Assembly: GCF_017426705.2 (NCBI RefSeq)
Contig: NZ_CP147251.1
Span: 1,774,501 to 1,838,500 of the forward strand
From: Enterococcus sp. DIV2402
GTDB lineage: Bacteria > Bacillota > Bacilli > Lactobacillales > Enterococcaceae
Direction of reading: 5' to 3'
Length of the DNA stretch: 64,000 bases
Position numbers and translations under genes: made by a program. The notes below the pieces were generated by a model, which was not told the DNA's origin, did not search any database, and was given only the letters and a program-made list of their open reading frames with translations. This document shows positions 47,775 through 60,031 of this stretch, one piece after another (within the stretch, counting starts at the first letter, position 1; each line of letters begins with the position of its first letter).

Positions 47775-48263
47775 ATGACCTTAAAAGAACAAGTACAGAA
47801 TCTTAGTGACTCACAAAGGTGCTTACGTCAAGTGCAAAACCAATTAAGTCAGCAGACAGCATTGATGAAAAAAGAAGAGAACCAACTATTTATTTTTGAG
47901 CTTCGTGACTATGTAGATAGTTTATCTCTCGTAACAGATTATGTGGAAAAAACAACGCCTAGGTCAGTTGAATCAACCGCAATTTCGGTGTTATTAAGTG
48001 AGCAAAATCAATTCATTCGAACACTGATTCATAACATACAACAGTTAGAGGCAGAAGATGGCGATTTTTTTGGTCAAAAAGAAGGCGAACTCCGACGCAC
48101 CTTGATTGGATTACAGGGGATTTTAGAGTTGAATGAACTGTTACTACAAGATAATTTGATTTTTCAAAAACAGCTCACCGATGCTAGTGCTGAATTAACA
48201 TCTGTAGCTGAAGAAACAAAGGGCGGTTTTTTTCAACGTTTCTTTGGAAAGAAAGGAGGATGA
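47775..48263 (+). CDS. Hypothetical helical protein coupled to the bgl regulator gene
   Basis: A 162-residue protein of no recognised family. It is highly polar and helical: Gln/Leu-rich coiled-coil-like stretches (SLKEQ-like repeats, LRQVQNQLSQQTALMKKEE, and IHNIQQLEAEDGDF), ending in a glycine/phenylalanine/basic tail GGFFQRFFGKKGG that could touch a membrane. It has no signal peptide. TAGGAG precedes the ATG. Its stop overlaps the ribosome site of the next gene (AAAGGAGGATGATAG), so the two are coupled. Its role with the beta-glucoside regulator is unknown. Confidence 0.7.
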   Translation: MTLKEQVQNLSDSQRCLRQVQNQLSQQTALMKKEENQLFIFELRDYVDSLSLVTDYVEKTTPRSVESTAISVLLSEQNQFIRTLIHNIQQLEAEDGDFFGQKEGELRRTLIGLQGILELNELLLQDNLIFQKQLTDASAELTSVAEETKGGFFQRFFGKKGG

Positions 48264-48266
48264 TAG

Positions 48267-50006
48267 ATGTTAACGTATCGTCAACTATTGATTTTGTCTT
48301 ATATTTCCAGTATAGAAGGTGGCATTCAAGCGTCTTTTTTAATGCAAGCATTACATATTTCGGAAAAAACATTAAAAAAAGAAATCAGAGAAATTAATCA
48401 GATTCTTCCGATTAAGGAACAGATTGAATATTCAGCTAGAAGAGGTTATTGGCTTTCGCTCGTTAGTTCAGAAACCCAAGAATTAATTGAAGCGTCTTTT
48501 CAAAATAATTTAGAAGAATACATCGATAAAGACCGAACGAATCAAATTTTGATGATTTTATTGTATGAAAAAGATTATATCAGCATGGAAACGTTGGCGA
48601 ATCGCTTGTTTCTTTCAAAATCAATGTTAAATCGACATATGGATAAATCATGGCGTTTGCGAAAATATATTGAAGTATCACCAGTCAAAGGGTTAAAAAT
48701 TCCGTGGAGTGAACGACAAAAAAGAAACTTTTTAGCGAAATATTTCTTTTTAAATACAAGTACGTTACCCTTATTAAATGAAAAAATCGATTTGGAAAAG
48801 CTTATGCAAAAGTTGTATTATATTTTGCAAACATTAATGGTAGAACATCATTATTATGTATCGGGCTTAGCTTTTACGACGTTTTATCACTATTTATTGA
48901 TTACGATTATTCGTCAACAGCAAGGTTTTACGTTAGAAGATGAAGCAAGTCCCTTACCTGTGTCCAATCTGATGAATGAAATCGCACTTACCATCCAAAA
49001 AGAGTTATAAGTTGTTTTAACAGAAGCGGATTTATGGAGTTGTCAAAGTAAATTAAATGAATTGAATGTGTTAGATACTGACCGAGAAGTTGTTTACAAC
49101 GAGCAATTGAAGCAGCAACTTCAACGTTTCTGTCAAACACTATTAGACGAGTTTGGTATTCGAGTGGAGATGAGTGAGAAACAAGAAGAAAGCTTTGTTT
49201 TACACATGCACAAATTGAAAATTCGAAAAGAGAATGATAATGACGTGGCTAATTTTGAAAAACGAATGATTAACACGAGTTATCCGCTCACTGCGCAGTT
49301 AATTCGTGATTACTTTTTACCAATCTTTCAATTAGATATACCAGAGTCTGAAATTTCTTACATTATTCCATATTTTGCCGGCTTTATAGAAGAAAAACCT
49401 GAGGAACAAGACATCTTATATATAAGTGATAGTACCCCAAGTTTAATTCATGATAGCTTGCGAAAATTGGAACAGTTGCCCTTAGATGTTAAGATATCAT
49501 GGAAGGTGTATCCACAATATTATTATGAAGCGCATAAATCAGAATTACAAAAAGATGTGCTGATGGTATTGACTACAGAATTACCGATTGTTGTCAAAAA
49601 TTCTAAAGCGTTATTGCTTTCAAAAATACTTGTCGATACTGATTTAGAATTGGTAAAGCTTTATTTATCAGGATGTTTAAATAAAGAACGACAAAGAAGA
49701 TTAGCAGCAAACGAAAAAAAATACCTTTTACCGATTACCCAAGTGACAGAAAAGAAAGCGTTGTTTGAGATTCTTCAAAAAGAAGAACTGGGTAATTATC
49801 ACGTGTATGATTTAGTTATGGATAAAAATGTCGGCTATTTTGCGGCATTTACTCAAAAAAGTAGCATTCATGTCTATACATTGACCCATCCTGTTTTTTA
49901 CAAAGATCATTTTTTGAAAAAAATTGTTGTGGCGAATTATTGTGTCCAAGATAAAAATTTACATTCTTTTTTTGAAGTCGTACGTCCACTTTTACTTGAA
50001 GCGTAG
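48267..50006 (+). pseudogene. BglG/Mga-like PRD regulator with an in-frame stop
   Basis: The two open pieces 48267-49007 and 49011-50006 are in the same frame, separated only by the TAA at 49008 (...TIQKEL, stop, VVLTEADLWSCQSKL...). Together they give a 579-residue regulator. It has an N-terminal HTH (ASFLMQALHISEKTLKKEI), a second HTH (METLANRLFLSKSMLNRHM near 110), PRD-like regions including FQLDIPESEISYIIPYFAG, and an EIIB-like C-terminal part (DILYISDSTPSLIH). It lacks an EIIA domain. Downstream lies the bgl operon, its natural target. The N-terminal half alone could still bind DNA. Alternatively the stop is a sequence error. Confidence 0.82.
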
Positions 50007-50060
50007 CCGTTCACTCTTTTTCCATTTTTTTTGGAAAAAGAGTGAATGGTTCTTTTTTTT
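50007..50060 (+). terminator. Terminator between the broken regulator and the bgl operon
   Basis: CCGTTCACTCTTTTTCCA (50007-50024) pairs with TGGAAAAAGAGTGAATGG (50032-50049) with one wobble, followed by T8. No LicT-type antiterminator target overlapping it was seen. Confidence 0.88.
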
Positions 50061-50154
50061 GTCGTGCTTTATTATACATATAAAGAAACTGTTTTCATTT
50101 GGAAAATCAATCAGATGGATAGTTAGAGGTAGTCGTTGAAAACTACTTTAATAA

Positions 50155-53387
<3,233 letters not shown>

Positions 53388-53391
53388 TAAG

Positions 53392-53432
53392 AAAAAGCTT
53401 ATTTCCCAAGATAGAGGAAATAAGCTTTTTTA
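53392..53432 (+). terminator. Terminator of the bgl operon
   Basis: AAAAAGCTTATTTCC (53392-53406) pairs perfectly with GGAAATAAGCTTTTT (53416-53430), with further Ts. Confidence 0.9.
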
Positions 53433-53445
53433 TAATACTGATAAT

Positions 53446-53650
53446 TTAATTTTTTGTGACAACCACCACAACATTTTGGATACCTTCTTCATCATTGGGA
53501 GAGAGGTGATGAAGAAGCTTGTTACCATTAGATTCACGTTCATCGTTGATTACTTTTCGATCATCTTCTAATTCTAAAGTGGCTATTCAATCTTCGAAAA
53601 ACTGTTTCATCTCTTCGTAAAAAGTTGTTGTATGATAAAGCAATTTATTT
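53446..53650 (-). pseudogene. C-terminal remnant of an unknown protein
   Basis: On the minus strand LYHTTTFYEEMKQFFED leads to an in-frame stop, then IATLELEDDRKVINDERES and HHLSPNDEEGIQNVVVVV before the stop at 53446. Codon use looks protein-like but it has no start and one internal stop. Family not recognised. Confidence 0.5.
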
Positions 53651-53654
53651 GGAG

Positions 53655-54007
53655 TGGTTAAAGTTCTACTATTAAGAAGAGTTCTTCTAAATCATCGTCA
53701 GATGCACTACTAAAAGTTGAACTGTTTTCGCTTTCTACTATTTATTTAGAGCAACGTCTACTTTTGTATGCGAATAATTACAAAGAATTCTATATTTGGG
53801 AGACTGTATTTACACCAAATAAATTGAGTAAAGAATTAGAAAAAGTCATATTTTCATCAATTGAAGTATACGTAGATATATGTGGAGAAAAATGGAAAAT
53901 TCAGCGATAGCTTGTTTTGTTGTGAAGAAATAATTAGTTATTCGATTCCGTATAAAACAATGCAGTCACTGGCTCATAAAATTATTGATGAATTAGAACG
54001 TATTTAA
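53655..54007 (+). pseudogene. Remnant of an unknown protein
   Basis: A plus-strand frame without a start codon runs from about 53655 to 53910: SSSDALLKVELFSLSTIYLE, LYANNYKEFYIWETVFTPNK and VYVDICGEKWKIQ. It continues after a frame change as EEIISYSIPYKTMQSLAHK and IIDELERI. The sequence looks like real coding DNA, but the family is not recognised. It faces away from the minus-strand remnant, so an event near 53650 removed both starts. Confidence 0.5.
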
Positions 54008-54034
54008 GAATAAGAATTGTATAATATAATATTA

Positions 54035-54114
54035 AACAATCCGCACGATAGCGGGTGAGGATCGCTAATTCTGGTGAATTGGCGACATCAGCTCACTCTA
54101 TCGTGCGGATTGTT
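54035..54114. other. Long nested hairpin (17-bp outer stem, inner second stem)
   Basis: AACAATCCGCACGATAG (54035-54051) pairs perfectly with CTATCGTGCGGATTGTT (54098-54114). Inside, TCGCTAATTC and GAATTGGCGA form a second stem with one wobble around a TGGT loop, and GTGAG/CTCAC can also pair. T-rich sequence follows on the plus strand. It may be a strong terminator shared by convergent remnants or a structured RNA/mini-element. It is GC-richer than its surroundings. Confidence 0.6.
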
Positions 54115-54145
54115 TTGTTTAGATTTGATTTATGTGAATGTTTTT

Positions 54146-54684
54146 TTAGTAATTTTTATTCCAATCATCTTTTATTTGTTGCCGTTTTTGTTTCACTCTT
54201 TTTTTATAGTAGTCTTTATCAATAACTGCTTTTATTGGTTTTTTCGGAGAGTAGAAGATTTTAAGGCTGGTTCCAACTTTCCAACCTAAGAGACTAGCAA
54301 ATTGTGATTCAGATCGACCAGTTGTGTAAGTAGGCGTATAGCGATTTCCTTGCTTGTCGTGATATTCTAGCTTGTATTGTTTTTGACGAAACCCACCATA
54401 ACCGCCTTCAGTCGTATTGTAACTAACATTGGTGAGCCGTTCTTTTCTAATAATAGCCGTTGTAGAAATGTATTTTTTTCTGATTAAAAGAAAAACGTTT
54501 CTTTGATAGATAAAACATCAGTAATAATGAGTAAAGCAAAAATAAAACCAATTGTCCAAACGATAAAATATGTCACCAAGAACTCACTTTGTTTTGCTTC
54601 TTCTAAAAGATTGTAATTGATCAATATTGAAGGAATAAGCGAAGTCACCACAGAGATTGCTAGCGTAATTAGTGTTTTTTTCAT
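54146..54684 (-). pseudogene. Small membrane protein, frameshifted
   Basis: The minus-strand ATG at 54684 opens an intact 66-codon piece with two hydrophobic segments (LITLAISVVTSLIPSILI and FIVWTIGFIFALLIITDVL), ending at a TAA at 54484. The next frame carries on without gap as KYISTTAIIRKERLTNVSYN, GGYGGFRQKQYKLEYHD and YTPTYTTGRSESQFASLLGW to a stop at 54146. The soluble half resembles DUF3592-like extracytoplasmic domains (weak). GAAAGGA precedes the ATG. The T-tract near 54492 is the likely slip site. It could be a pseudogene, a sequence error, or a truncated live protein. Confidence 0.6.
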
Positions 54685-55072
54685 AATCTATCCTTTCTAA
54701 CTGAATTGTTTCATTATTCCTTATTGTAAATCATCCCTTTATTCTTATAGTACAGGAGTTTTTTGTGAATACAAGTATTTAGCAGTTTGCATAAAACCGT
54801 TTCTAGAAAGAATTTATAAATTAACTTATACATACAATTTATGTAATCATTAAGAATAAATAGAATTATTAGGATTTTTAGTTTTGTCTGGTTACAGTTT
54901 TCTTATACTAGAACTTTTTTATGCTAGTTCTATTTTTTATCTTTTATCTTTAGAAATAAGAAATGACATAGTAACATTCTTACAATAGTATAAATAAAAG
55001 AAAAAAAGTTACTTTTTTTCATCTTTTCAGATAGGTTATTGAATGAAATAATAAATGTAGGTGATTAATATC
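54685..55072. other. Intergenic region before PTS island C
   Basis: No gene. A weak hairpin TAGAACT/AGTTCTA (54909-54932) followed by Ts lies in the middle. AT-rich promoter-like sequence, including TATAAAT near 54989, precedes the regulator gene at 55073, but no single promoter can be assigned. Confidence 0.4.
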
Positions 55073-56977
55073 ATGAATATAGAATTATTAAAAGCACTTC
55101 AGTCAGGTAACATAACTTCCATGGAACAGCTGAAAGAAATACTTCTCTTTTCAGAAAGTAAAATTCGAGAATTGTTAAAAGAGTTAAGAAAAGATGGAGA
55201 AAAAAATGGTTTTTCGATTGTGACAGTCAGTAAACGAGGGTATTTTCTACAAGTTTCTAATGAGGAGGTGTTCGAAAAATATATAGTAGATCAAACAAAT
55301 AATTTTCAACAGAATATGAATCGAAAGAATTATCGAATTTCATTAATATTGTTTTTGTTATTACAAAATACTGGTTATATTTCACTCGATCAAATTGCTG
55401 AAATTATTGATGTTAGCAGATCAACAGTTATTAATGATATGGAAGATGTTCGTAAACAACTGAATCAACACCATCTTGAATTAGATTCCAAAGTTCATTA
55501 TGGAACGAAAGTCATAGGGAATGAAAAAGACATTAGACAATTACTATCGAAAATTAGCGGAGAAATTGTAGCAAGTGAATTTTTACCTTTGGAGTTTTTT
55601 GATTTCATAAAAGAATTGGACTTTACAGCAGAAACAGATTATTTCGTCACTCTATTAAATGACTATCATATTGTTATGTCAAATAATGCTATTGAATCCA
55701 TATTATTTCATATAAAAATATTAGTTTATCGAGTTATGCAAGGAAACTATCTTAATGAAATTGAAATTAATCGAAGTATGATTGATGAAAGTTTATATAC
55801 TATTACGAAAAAAATAATTTCATTTATTGAAAAAAAGTATGATATTACTATTTCAGATGAAGAAATCGATTTAGTTGCCTCGCAAATATTTGGAAAGGCT
55901 AGTTCTGAGAATGTACCAAGTAAACAAAAATTAGAGTTAGAAACATCGATTAAAGAAGTACTTAATAAAATAGATCAAGATTTTGCGACTACATTCAGTC
56001 AAGATGAAAGCTTACTTGATAATTTATTGTTACACATTGCGCCATTGATTATGCGTGTTTCTTATGGATTAACATTATCTGATCCATTAGTTGGATTTGT
56101 ATCGATTCAATATATGAGCGCATTTTTAATAGCACTTCGATTTATTGACTATTATGATGAATTGAAAAATTATGAATTATCACGAGATGAAATTGGATAT
56201 TTGGCATTACATTTTGCTACTCATATTGAAAAAGAAAACCAAGAAAAATTACAAAGTATTAAAACAATTGCGTTTATTGTTGATCATATGAGAGGTTCGA
56301 CAACTCTTGCAAAGACAAAACTTCACTATATGTTTCCATATGCAAATATCGTAGTTGTTCCTTTTGCGGCAATTAACAAGCATTCGTGGGAGGATGTGGA
56401 ACTTGTTATATCTACACGCCCATTGAATCAAATTAGCTATAAAAATAAACTGATTTTAATAAATGAATCCTTAACCGATAAAGAGCTAAAAAAACTTAAA
56501 GATAAAGTATTATTTGGGGATCTTGACTATACTGCAAAAACACTTACTGTTAAAAATTTATTTTATAAGGAATTGTTTCTTGTTAAAGAAGATGGGGAGT
56601 ATTTGAATCTTATTCAAGAAATGTGTGAAAAAATGGTTTTGAAAGGTTATGCAAAAGAAGGATTTACAAATTCTGTCATTGAAAGAGAAATGCGGTTTTC
56701 CACTATTTATGAAAATGGAATAGCTGCGCCTCATAGTTTAACGCAAATGGCAAATATAGATAGTATAGGTGTTATTTTATTAAAGAATAGTATTTATCAT
56801 TTAGGTAAAGATGTGCGCTGTATTTTTGTGTTAAATGTACAAAAAGGTCATTTATTATTACATCAAGAAATAAGTGATTTTATTGTTCGAATAATGAAAG
56901 ATATAAATAAAGTGAAATTACTACAATTATCTGAAACATACCCAAACTTTAAGGCGTTTATAAAAGACTATATATAA
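55073..56977 (+). CDS. BglG/LicR-family PRD activator (PTS island C)
   Basis: A 634-residue regulator. The N-terminal HTH is around 15-55 (FSESKIRELLKELRK) and the second HTH LDQIAEIIDVSRSTVINDM is near 105. Two PRDs follow (about 180-290 and 300-400, with LLHIAPLIMRV and YLALHFATHIE). After them come an EIIB-like region and an EIIA-type domain with His554 in GIAAPHSLTQM. ATG 55073 is preferred, preceded at distance by AGGTG; the GTG at 55061 is part of that site. It runs in the same direction as its probable target operon, whose EIIA gene starts 10 bases after its stop, so autoregulation is likely. Confidence 0.9.
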   Translation: MNIELLKALQSGNITSMEQLKEILLFSESKIRELLKELRKDGEKNGFSIVTVSKRGYFLQVSNEEVFEKYIVDQTNNFQQNMNRKNYRISLILFLLLQNTGYISLDQIAEIIDVSRSTVINDMEDVRKQLNQHHLELDSKVHYGTKVIGNEKDIRQLLSKISGEIVASEFLPLEFFDFIKELDFTAETDYFVTLLNDYHIVMSNNAIESILFHIKILVYRVMQGNYLNEIEINRSMIDESLYTITKKIISFIEKKYDITISDEEIDLVASQIFGKASSENVPSKQKLELETSIKEVLNKIDQDFATTFSQDESLLDNLLLHIAPLIMRVSYGLTLSDPLVGFVSIQYMSAFLIALRFIDYYDELKNYELSRDEIGYLALHFATHIEKENQEKLQSIKTIAFIVDHMRGSTTLAKTKLHYMFPYANIVVVPFAAINKHSWEDVELVISTRPLNQISYKNKLILINESLTDKELKKLKDKVLFGDLDYTAKTLTVKNLFYKELFLVKEDGEYLNLIQEMCEKMVLKGYAKEGFTNSVIEREMRFSTIYENGIAAPHSLTQMANIDSIGVILLKNSIYHLGKDVRCIFVLNVQKGHLLLHQEISDFIVRIMKDINKVKLLQLSETYPNFKAFIKDYI

Positions 56978-56987
56978 GGAGAAAATA

Positions 56988-57308
56988 ATGGAACAAGAAA
57001 TTATGAATATCATTTTAAACGCAGGTGATGCCAAAGCAAAATGTTTAGTTGCCCTAAGAACTGCAAGGAAAGGAGATTTTGAAAAAGCAGAGGAACAATT
57101 AAAGGCAGCTTCTGAATCTATGATATTGGCACATAAAGTGCAAACTGACCTGATTCAAGCAGAAGTACGAGGAGAGAAACAAGAATTGTCGTTATTAATG
57201 ATTCATGCTCAGGATCATTTAATGACTGCAATGACAATTAAAGACATGGTATTAGAAATGATCGAATACGCAAAAGATTTAAACAAATTGAAAAAGGAGC
57301 TTAAATAA
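56988..57308 (+). CDS. PTS EIIA, lactose/cellobiose family (island C)
   Basis: A 106-residue EIIA. GDAKAKCLVALRTA is near residue 13 and phospho-His73 lies in LLMIHAQDHLMT, which matches LacA-type EIIA closely. AAGGAG precedes the ATG. The EIIB start follows its stop by one base. Here EIIA comes first (A-B-C), unlike islands A and B (B-C-A). Confidence 0.92.
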   Translation: MEQEIMNIILNAGDAKAKCLVALRTARKGDFEKAEEQLKAASESMILAHKVQTDLIQAEVRGEKQELSLLMIHAQDHLMTAMTIKDMVLEMIEYAKDLNKLKKELK

Positions 57309-57309
57309 A

Positions 57310-57618
57310 ATGGTAAAAAAAATATTATTGGCATGTTCTGGAGGATTTTCAACCAGTATGCTTGTGCAAAAAATGGTTGAAGCAGCTGAAAAGAAAAATA
57401 TGGATATTGAAATTATAGCTGTTGCCGAGGAGAATATTGAGAATCATTTGGACTCAGATGTCCTATTATTAGGTCCTCAAATTGGACATAAATTAGAAGA
57501 TTTAACTAAGGAACTAGAATTTCCTGTATTTGTAATTAATATGGCAGATTATGGATTGATGAATGGAGAAAAAGTGCTAAAAGAAACATTAGAAAAAGTT
57601 AACATAGGAGGGATATAG
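57310..57618 (+). CDS. PTS EIIB, lactose/cellobiose family (island C)
   Basis: A 102-residue EIIB. Phospho-Cys9 lies in ILLACSGGFSTSMLV, followed by the LLLGPQIGHKLEDL region. AAAGGAG lies inside the end of the EIIA gene. Complete. Confidence 0.92.
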   Translation: MVKKILLACSGGFSTSMLVQKMVEAAEKKNMDIEIIAVAEENIENHLDSDVLLLGPQIGHKLEDLTKELEFPVFVINMADYGLMNGEKVLKETLEKVNIGGI

Positions 57619-57620
57619 TT

Positions 57621-58895
57621 ATGAGTGGGAGTTTTGCAGAAAATCTAAATAAAGGAGTAACAAAATTCTCAAGTAACATTATTGTAAAAACAATTGCAGC
57701 TGGTATGGCAAGGCTTTTACCAGTCACAATGATTGGATCACTTGCGACGTTGCTAATTAGTTTTCCATTTGAACCATGGACAGAATTTATTACTAATACT
57801 GGTTTAATTAACATTTTTAGTGTAGGGTCTCAAATGACTAATGACATCATCTCGATTTATCTAGTGGTTGTATTAGCTTACGATATGTCAAGATTAATAA
57901 AGTCAAATCAGATTAATTCGATATTAGTAGCCATTGTATCATTTTTTGTAGTGACACCAATGACACCAGCTTTAGTCGGCGAATCTACTATAAATGTATT
58001 TACCACTACTTACTTGGGTTCGAGAGGAATGTTTGTAGGAATTGTAATTTCGCTACTTGCGACGTATCTTTTCTATATTATTTCTGAAAAAGGACTTAAA
58101 ATTAAAATGCCATCAGCAGTCCCACCAGCAATTTCTGCTTCATTTGAAGCGCTGATTCCAGCTGTTGGAACAGTTACTCTATTTGTTATTTTAAATGTCT
58201 TAGTTGGTATGACACAATGGGTAGATGTACACACAATGATTTATGCACTTTTACAGGCACCGTTAGAAGGGCTTGGGGGATCTATCTGGACTATGGTATT
58301 TTTGGCTTTATTAGGAGAATTTTTTTGGTTTTTTGGAATTCATGGAAGCAACGTTACAAGCGCAGTGAACAATACATTATTTATGCCAAGTGCTATTGAA
58401 AACGCTTCTAATGTGGCGTCAGGGTTGCCAGCAACAAAAGTTGTTAACTCCTATTTCTTGGAAGCTTTTAAAGGTCCACGACACACAGTATTATCGGTAA
58501 TGTTATTTTTCTTACCCAAATCAAAACGATTGAAAGCAATTGGAAAAGTTGCTGTGGTTCCTGGTATGTTTGGAATTAGTGAACCTATGAAGTTTGGTAT
58601 TCCTATGGTATTAAATCCTGTTCTTCTTGTTCCAATGTCACTTGCTCCTGTGGTATCATTATTAATCGCCTATTTTGCAATTAAAATAGGATTTATGAGA
58701 ATTGTATCTATTGCAGTTCCGTGGACAATGCCTCCTATATTGTCTGGATTTCTTGTAGCAGGCTGGCAAGGTGCTGTTGTTCAAATAATTCAAATGTTTG
58801 CTATTTTTACACTATACATTCCGTTCTTTAAATACTTAGACCGGCGTTATGTTTCGGAAGAGGAACTTCAAGAGAACACAGTAAAGGGAAAATAA
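57621..58895 (+). CDS. PTS EIIC permease, cellobiose family (island C)
   Basis: A 424-residue permease with about ten membrane segments. AARMARLLPVTMIGSLATLL-like N-terminal region (AGMARLLPVTMIGS), the IHGSNVTSAVNN segment near 245 and the ISEPMKFGIPMVLNPV loop near 325 fit cellobiose-type EIIC. TAGGAGGG precedes the ATG. The substrate is unknown. The adjacent enzyme is a phosphatase-like protein rather than a glycosidase. Confidence 0.92.
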   Translation: MSGSFAENLNKGVTKFSSNIIVKTIAAGMARLLPVTMIGSLATLLISFPFEPWTEFITNTGLINIFSVGSQMTNDIISIYLVVVLAYDMSRLIKSNQINSILVAIVSFFVVTPMTPALVGESTINVFTTTYLGSRGMFVGIVISLLATYLFYIISEKGLKIKMPSAVPPAISASFEALIPAVGTVTLFVILNVLVGMTQWVDVHTMIYALLQAPLEGLGGSIWTMVFLALLGEFFWFFGIHGSNVTSAVNNTLFMPSAIENASNVASGLPATKVVNSYFLEAFKGPRHTVLSVMLFFLPKSKRLKAIGKVAVVPGMFGISEPMKFGIPMVLNPVLLVPMSLAPVVSLLIAYFAIKIGFMRIVSIAVPWTMPPILSGFLVAGWQGAVVQIIQMFAIFTLYIPFFKYLDRRYVSEEELQENTVKGK

Positions 58896-58912
58896 ATAGA
58901 GGTGATTGCTTA

Positions 58913-59734
58913 ATGACAAAAATTTTAAATCTAGAAGGAACATTTAATACTCGTGATATAGGAGGGATAAAAAATAAAGAAGGAAAAACTGTAAAATATG
59001 GAAAAATGATTCGTTCTGATGCATTAGGTAAGTTAACAGATAGTGATGTTAAATTTCTTGAAGATTATGGTGTCAAGACTGTTGTAGATTTCAGAGGTAT
59101 TGATGAGGTTATAAAAGCTCCAGATAAAAAAATTGGGGGTGTCCGAGAAATTAATCTTTCTCCAAATGCACCGATTGCAGCTGTTGCCAGTGGTAATATA
59201 ATTGATGATCAAAAAAAGATCGATGCTTTGTTGAAAGAAGCAGCTACTGAAGACGGTCGTAACTCCCTACGTAAGCGCACGGATGAAATGGCAGAACAAA
59301 TGAAAGAGCTTGTGAATACAGAATATGCGAACAAGCAATATACACAGTTTTTGAACTTACTAAGCGATGAAAGTAATTTAGGTATATTACATCATTGCAA
59401 AGGAGGAAAGGATAGAACAGGTTTTGGAGCAATGATTACATTATTTGCTCTTGATGTAAGTGAAGAAGAAGTTAAAAAGGACTATATGCTGACAAAAAAA
59501 ATGATGGAATTCAGAAATGAGAAGCGCATGAGTGAATATCGGAAGTATACAGATAATGATACTGTGCTTGAATATTTATCAGGTTTAATGTCGACTAAAG
59601 AAATGTATTACGATGCAGCAATCAAGGAAATGAAAAGAATGGCGGGTAGTATTGATGATTATCTAGAGCAATATTTACATTTAACTAGAGAAAAAAAACA
59701 AAAAATAAAAGAGAACTTTCTGTCTGAAAATTGA
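58913..59734 (+). CDS. Tyrosine-phosphatase-like protein (Y_phosphatase3 type)
   Basis: A 273-residue cytoplasmic protein of the Tyr/Ser-phosphatase superfamily. The N-terminal GTFNTRDIGGIKNKEGKTV is the typical opening (N-x-RD-x-GG). The Asp-containing VVDFRGIDEV is near 57, and the catalytic P-loop HCKGGKDRTG is at 161-170 with Cys162 and Arg168. Known relatives dephosphorylate phosphotyrosine, phosphoinositides or other small phosphates. GAGGTG precedes the ATG, 17 bases after the EIIC stop; it is the last gene of the PTS operon before a terminator. A sugar-phosphate or regulatory phosphatase acting on the imported compound is inferred from position only. Confidence 0.88.
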   Translation: MTKILNLEGTFNTRDIGGIKNKEGKTVKYGKMIRSDALGKLTDSDVKFLEDYGVKTVVDFRGIDEVIKAPDKKIGGVREINLSPNAPIAAVASGNIIDDQKKIDALLKEAATEDGRNSLRKRTDEMAEQMKELVNTEYANKQYTQFLNLLSDESNLGILHHCKGGKDRTGFGAMITLFALDVSEEEVKKDYMLTKKMMEFRNEKRMSEYRKYTDNDTVLEYLSGLMSTKEMYYDAAIKEMKRMAGSIDDYLEQYLHLTREKKQKIKENFLSEN

Positions 59735-59757
59735 GTGTTTTATCTTATATCCTTAAG

Positions 59758-59797
59758 TAAGTATCGTTTAAATGGTTTTTATTCGATACTTATTTTT
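59758..59797 (+). terminator. Terminator of PTS island C
   Basis: TAAGTATCG (59758-59766) pairs perfectly with CGATACTTA (59784-59792), followed by T5. Confidence 0.85.
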
Positions 59798-60031
59798 GGA
59801 TTCCAACAATTTTACTCACAGAAGTAGAGGGTATGTATTAATATTGCTAACATATATATTTTAAGTTGCTTCTTTTTATATTAAAAAACTATTTAAAATG
59901 ATAAAGAAGCAGTATTTGCATGATTGAAAAACGCCACTAATCTAGTAAGTACGATAACCTTTTTATTCATCATTGATTTTATGAAGAACATCCATTAGAA
60001 TTACAGTAACTTATAAGAAAGGGGAGGTTAT

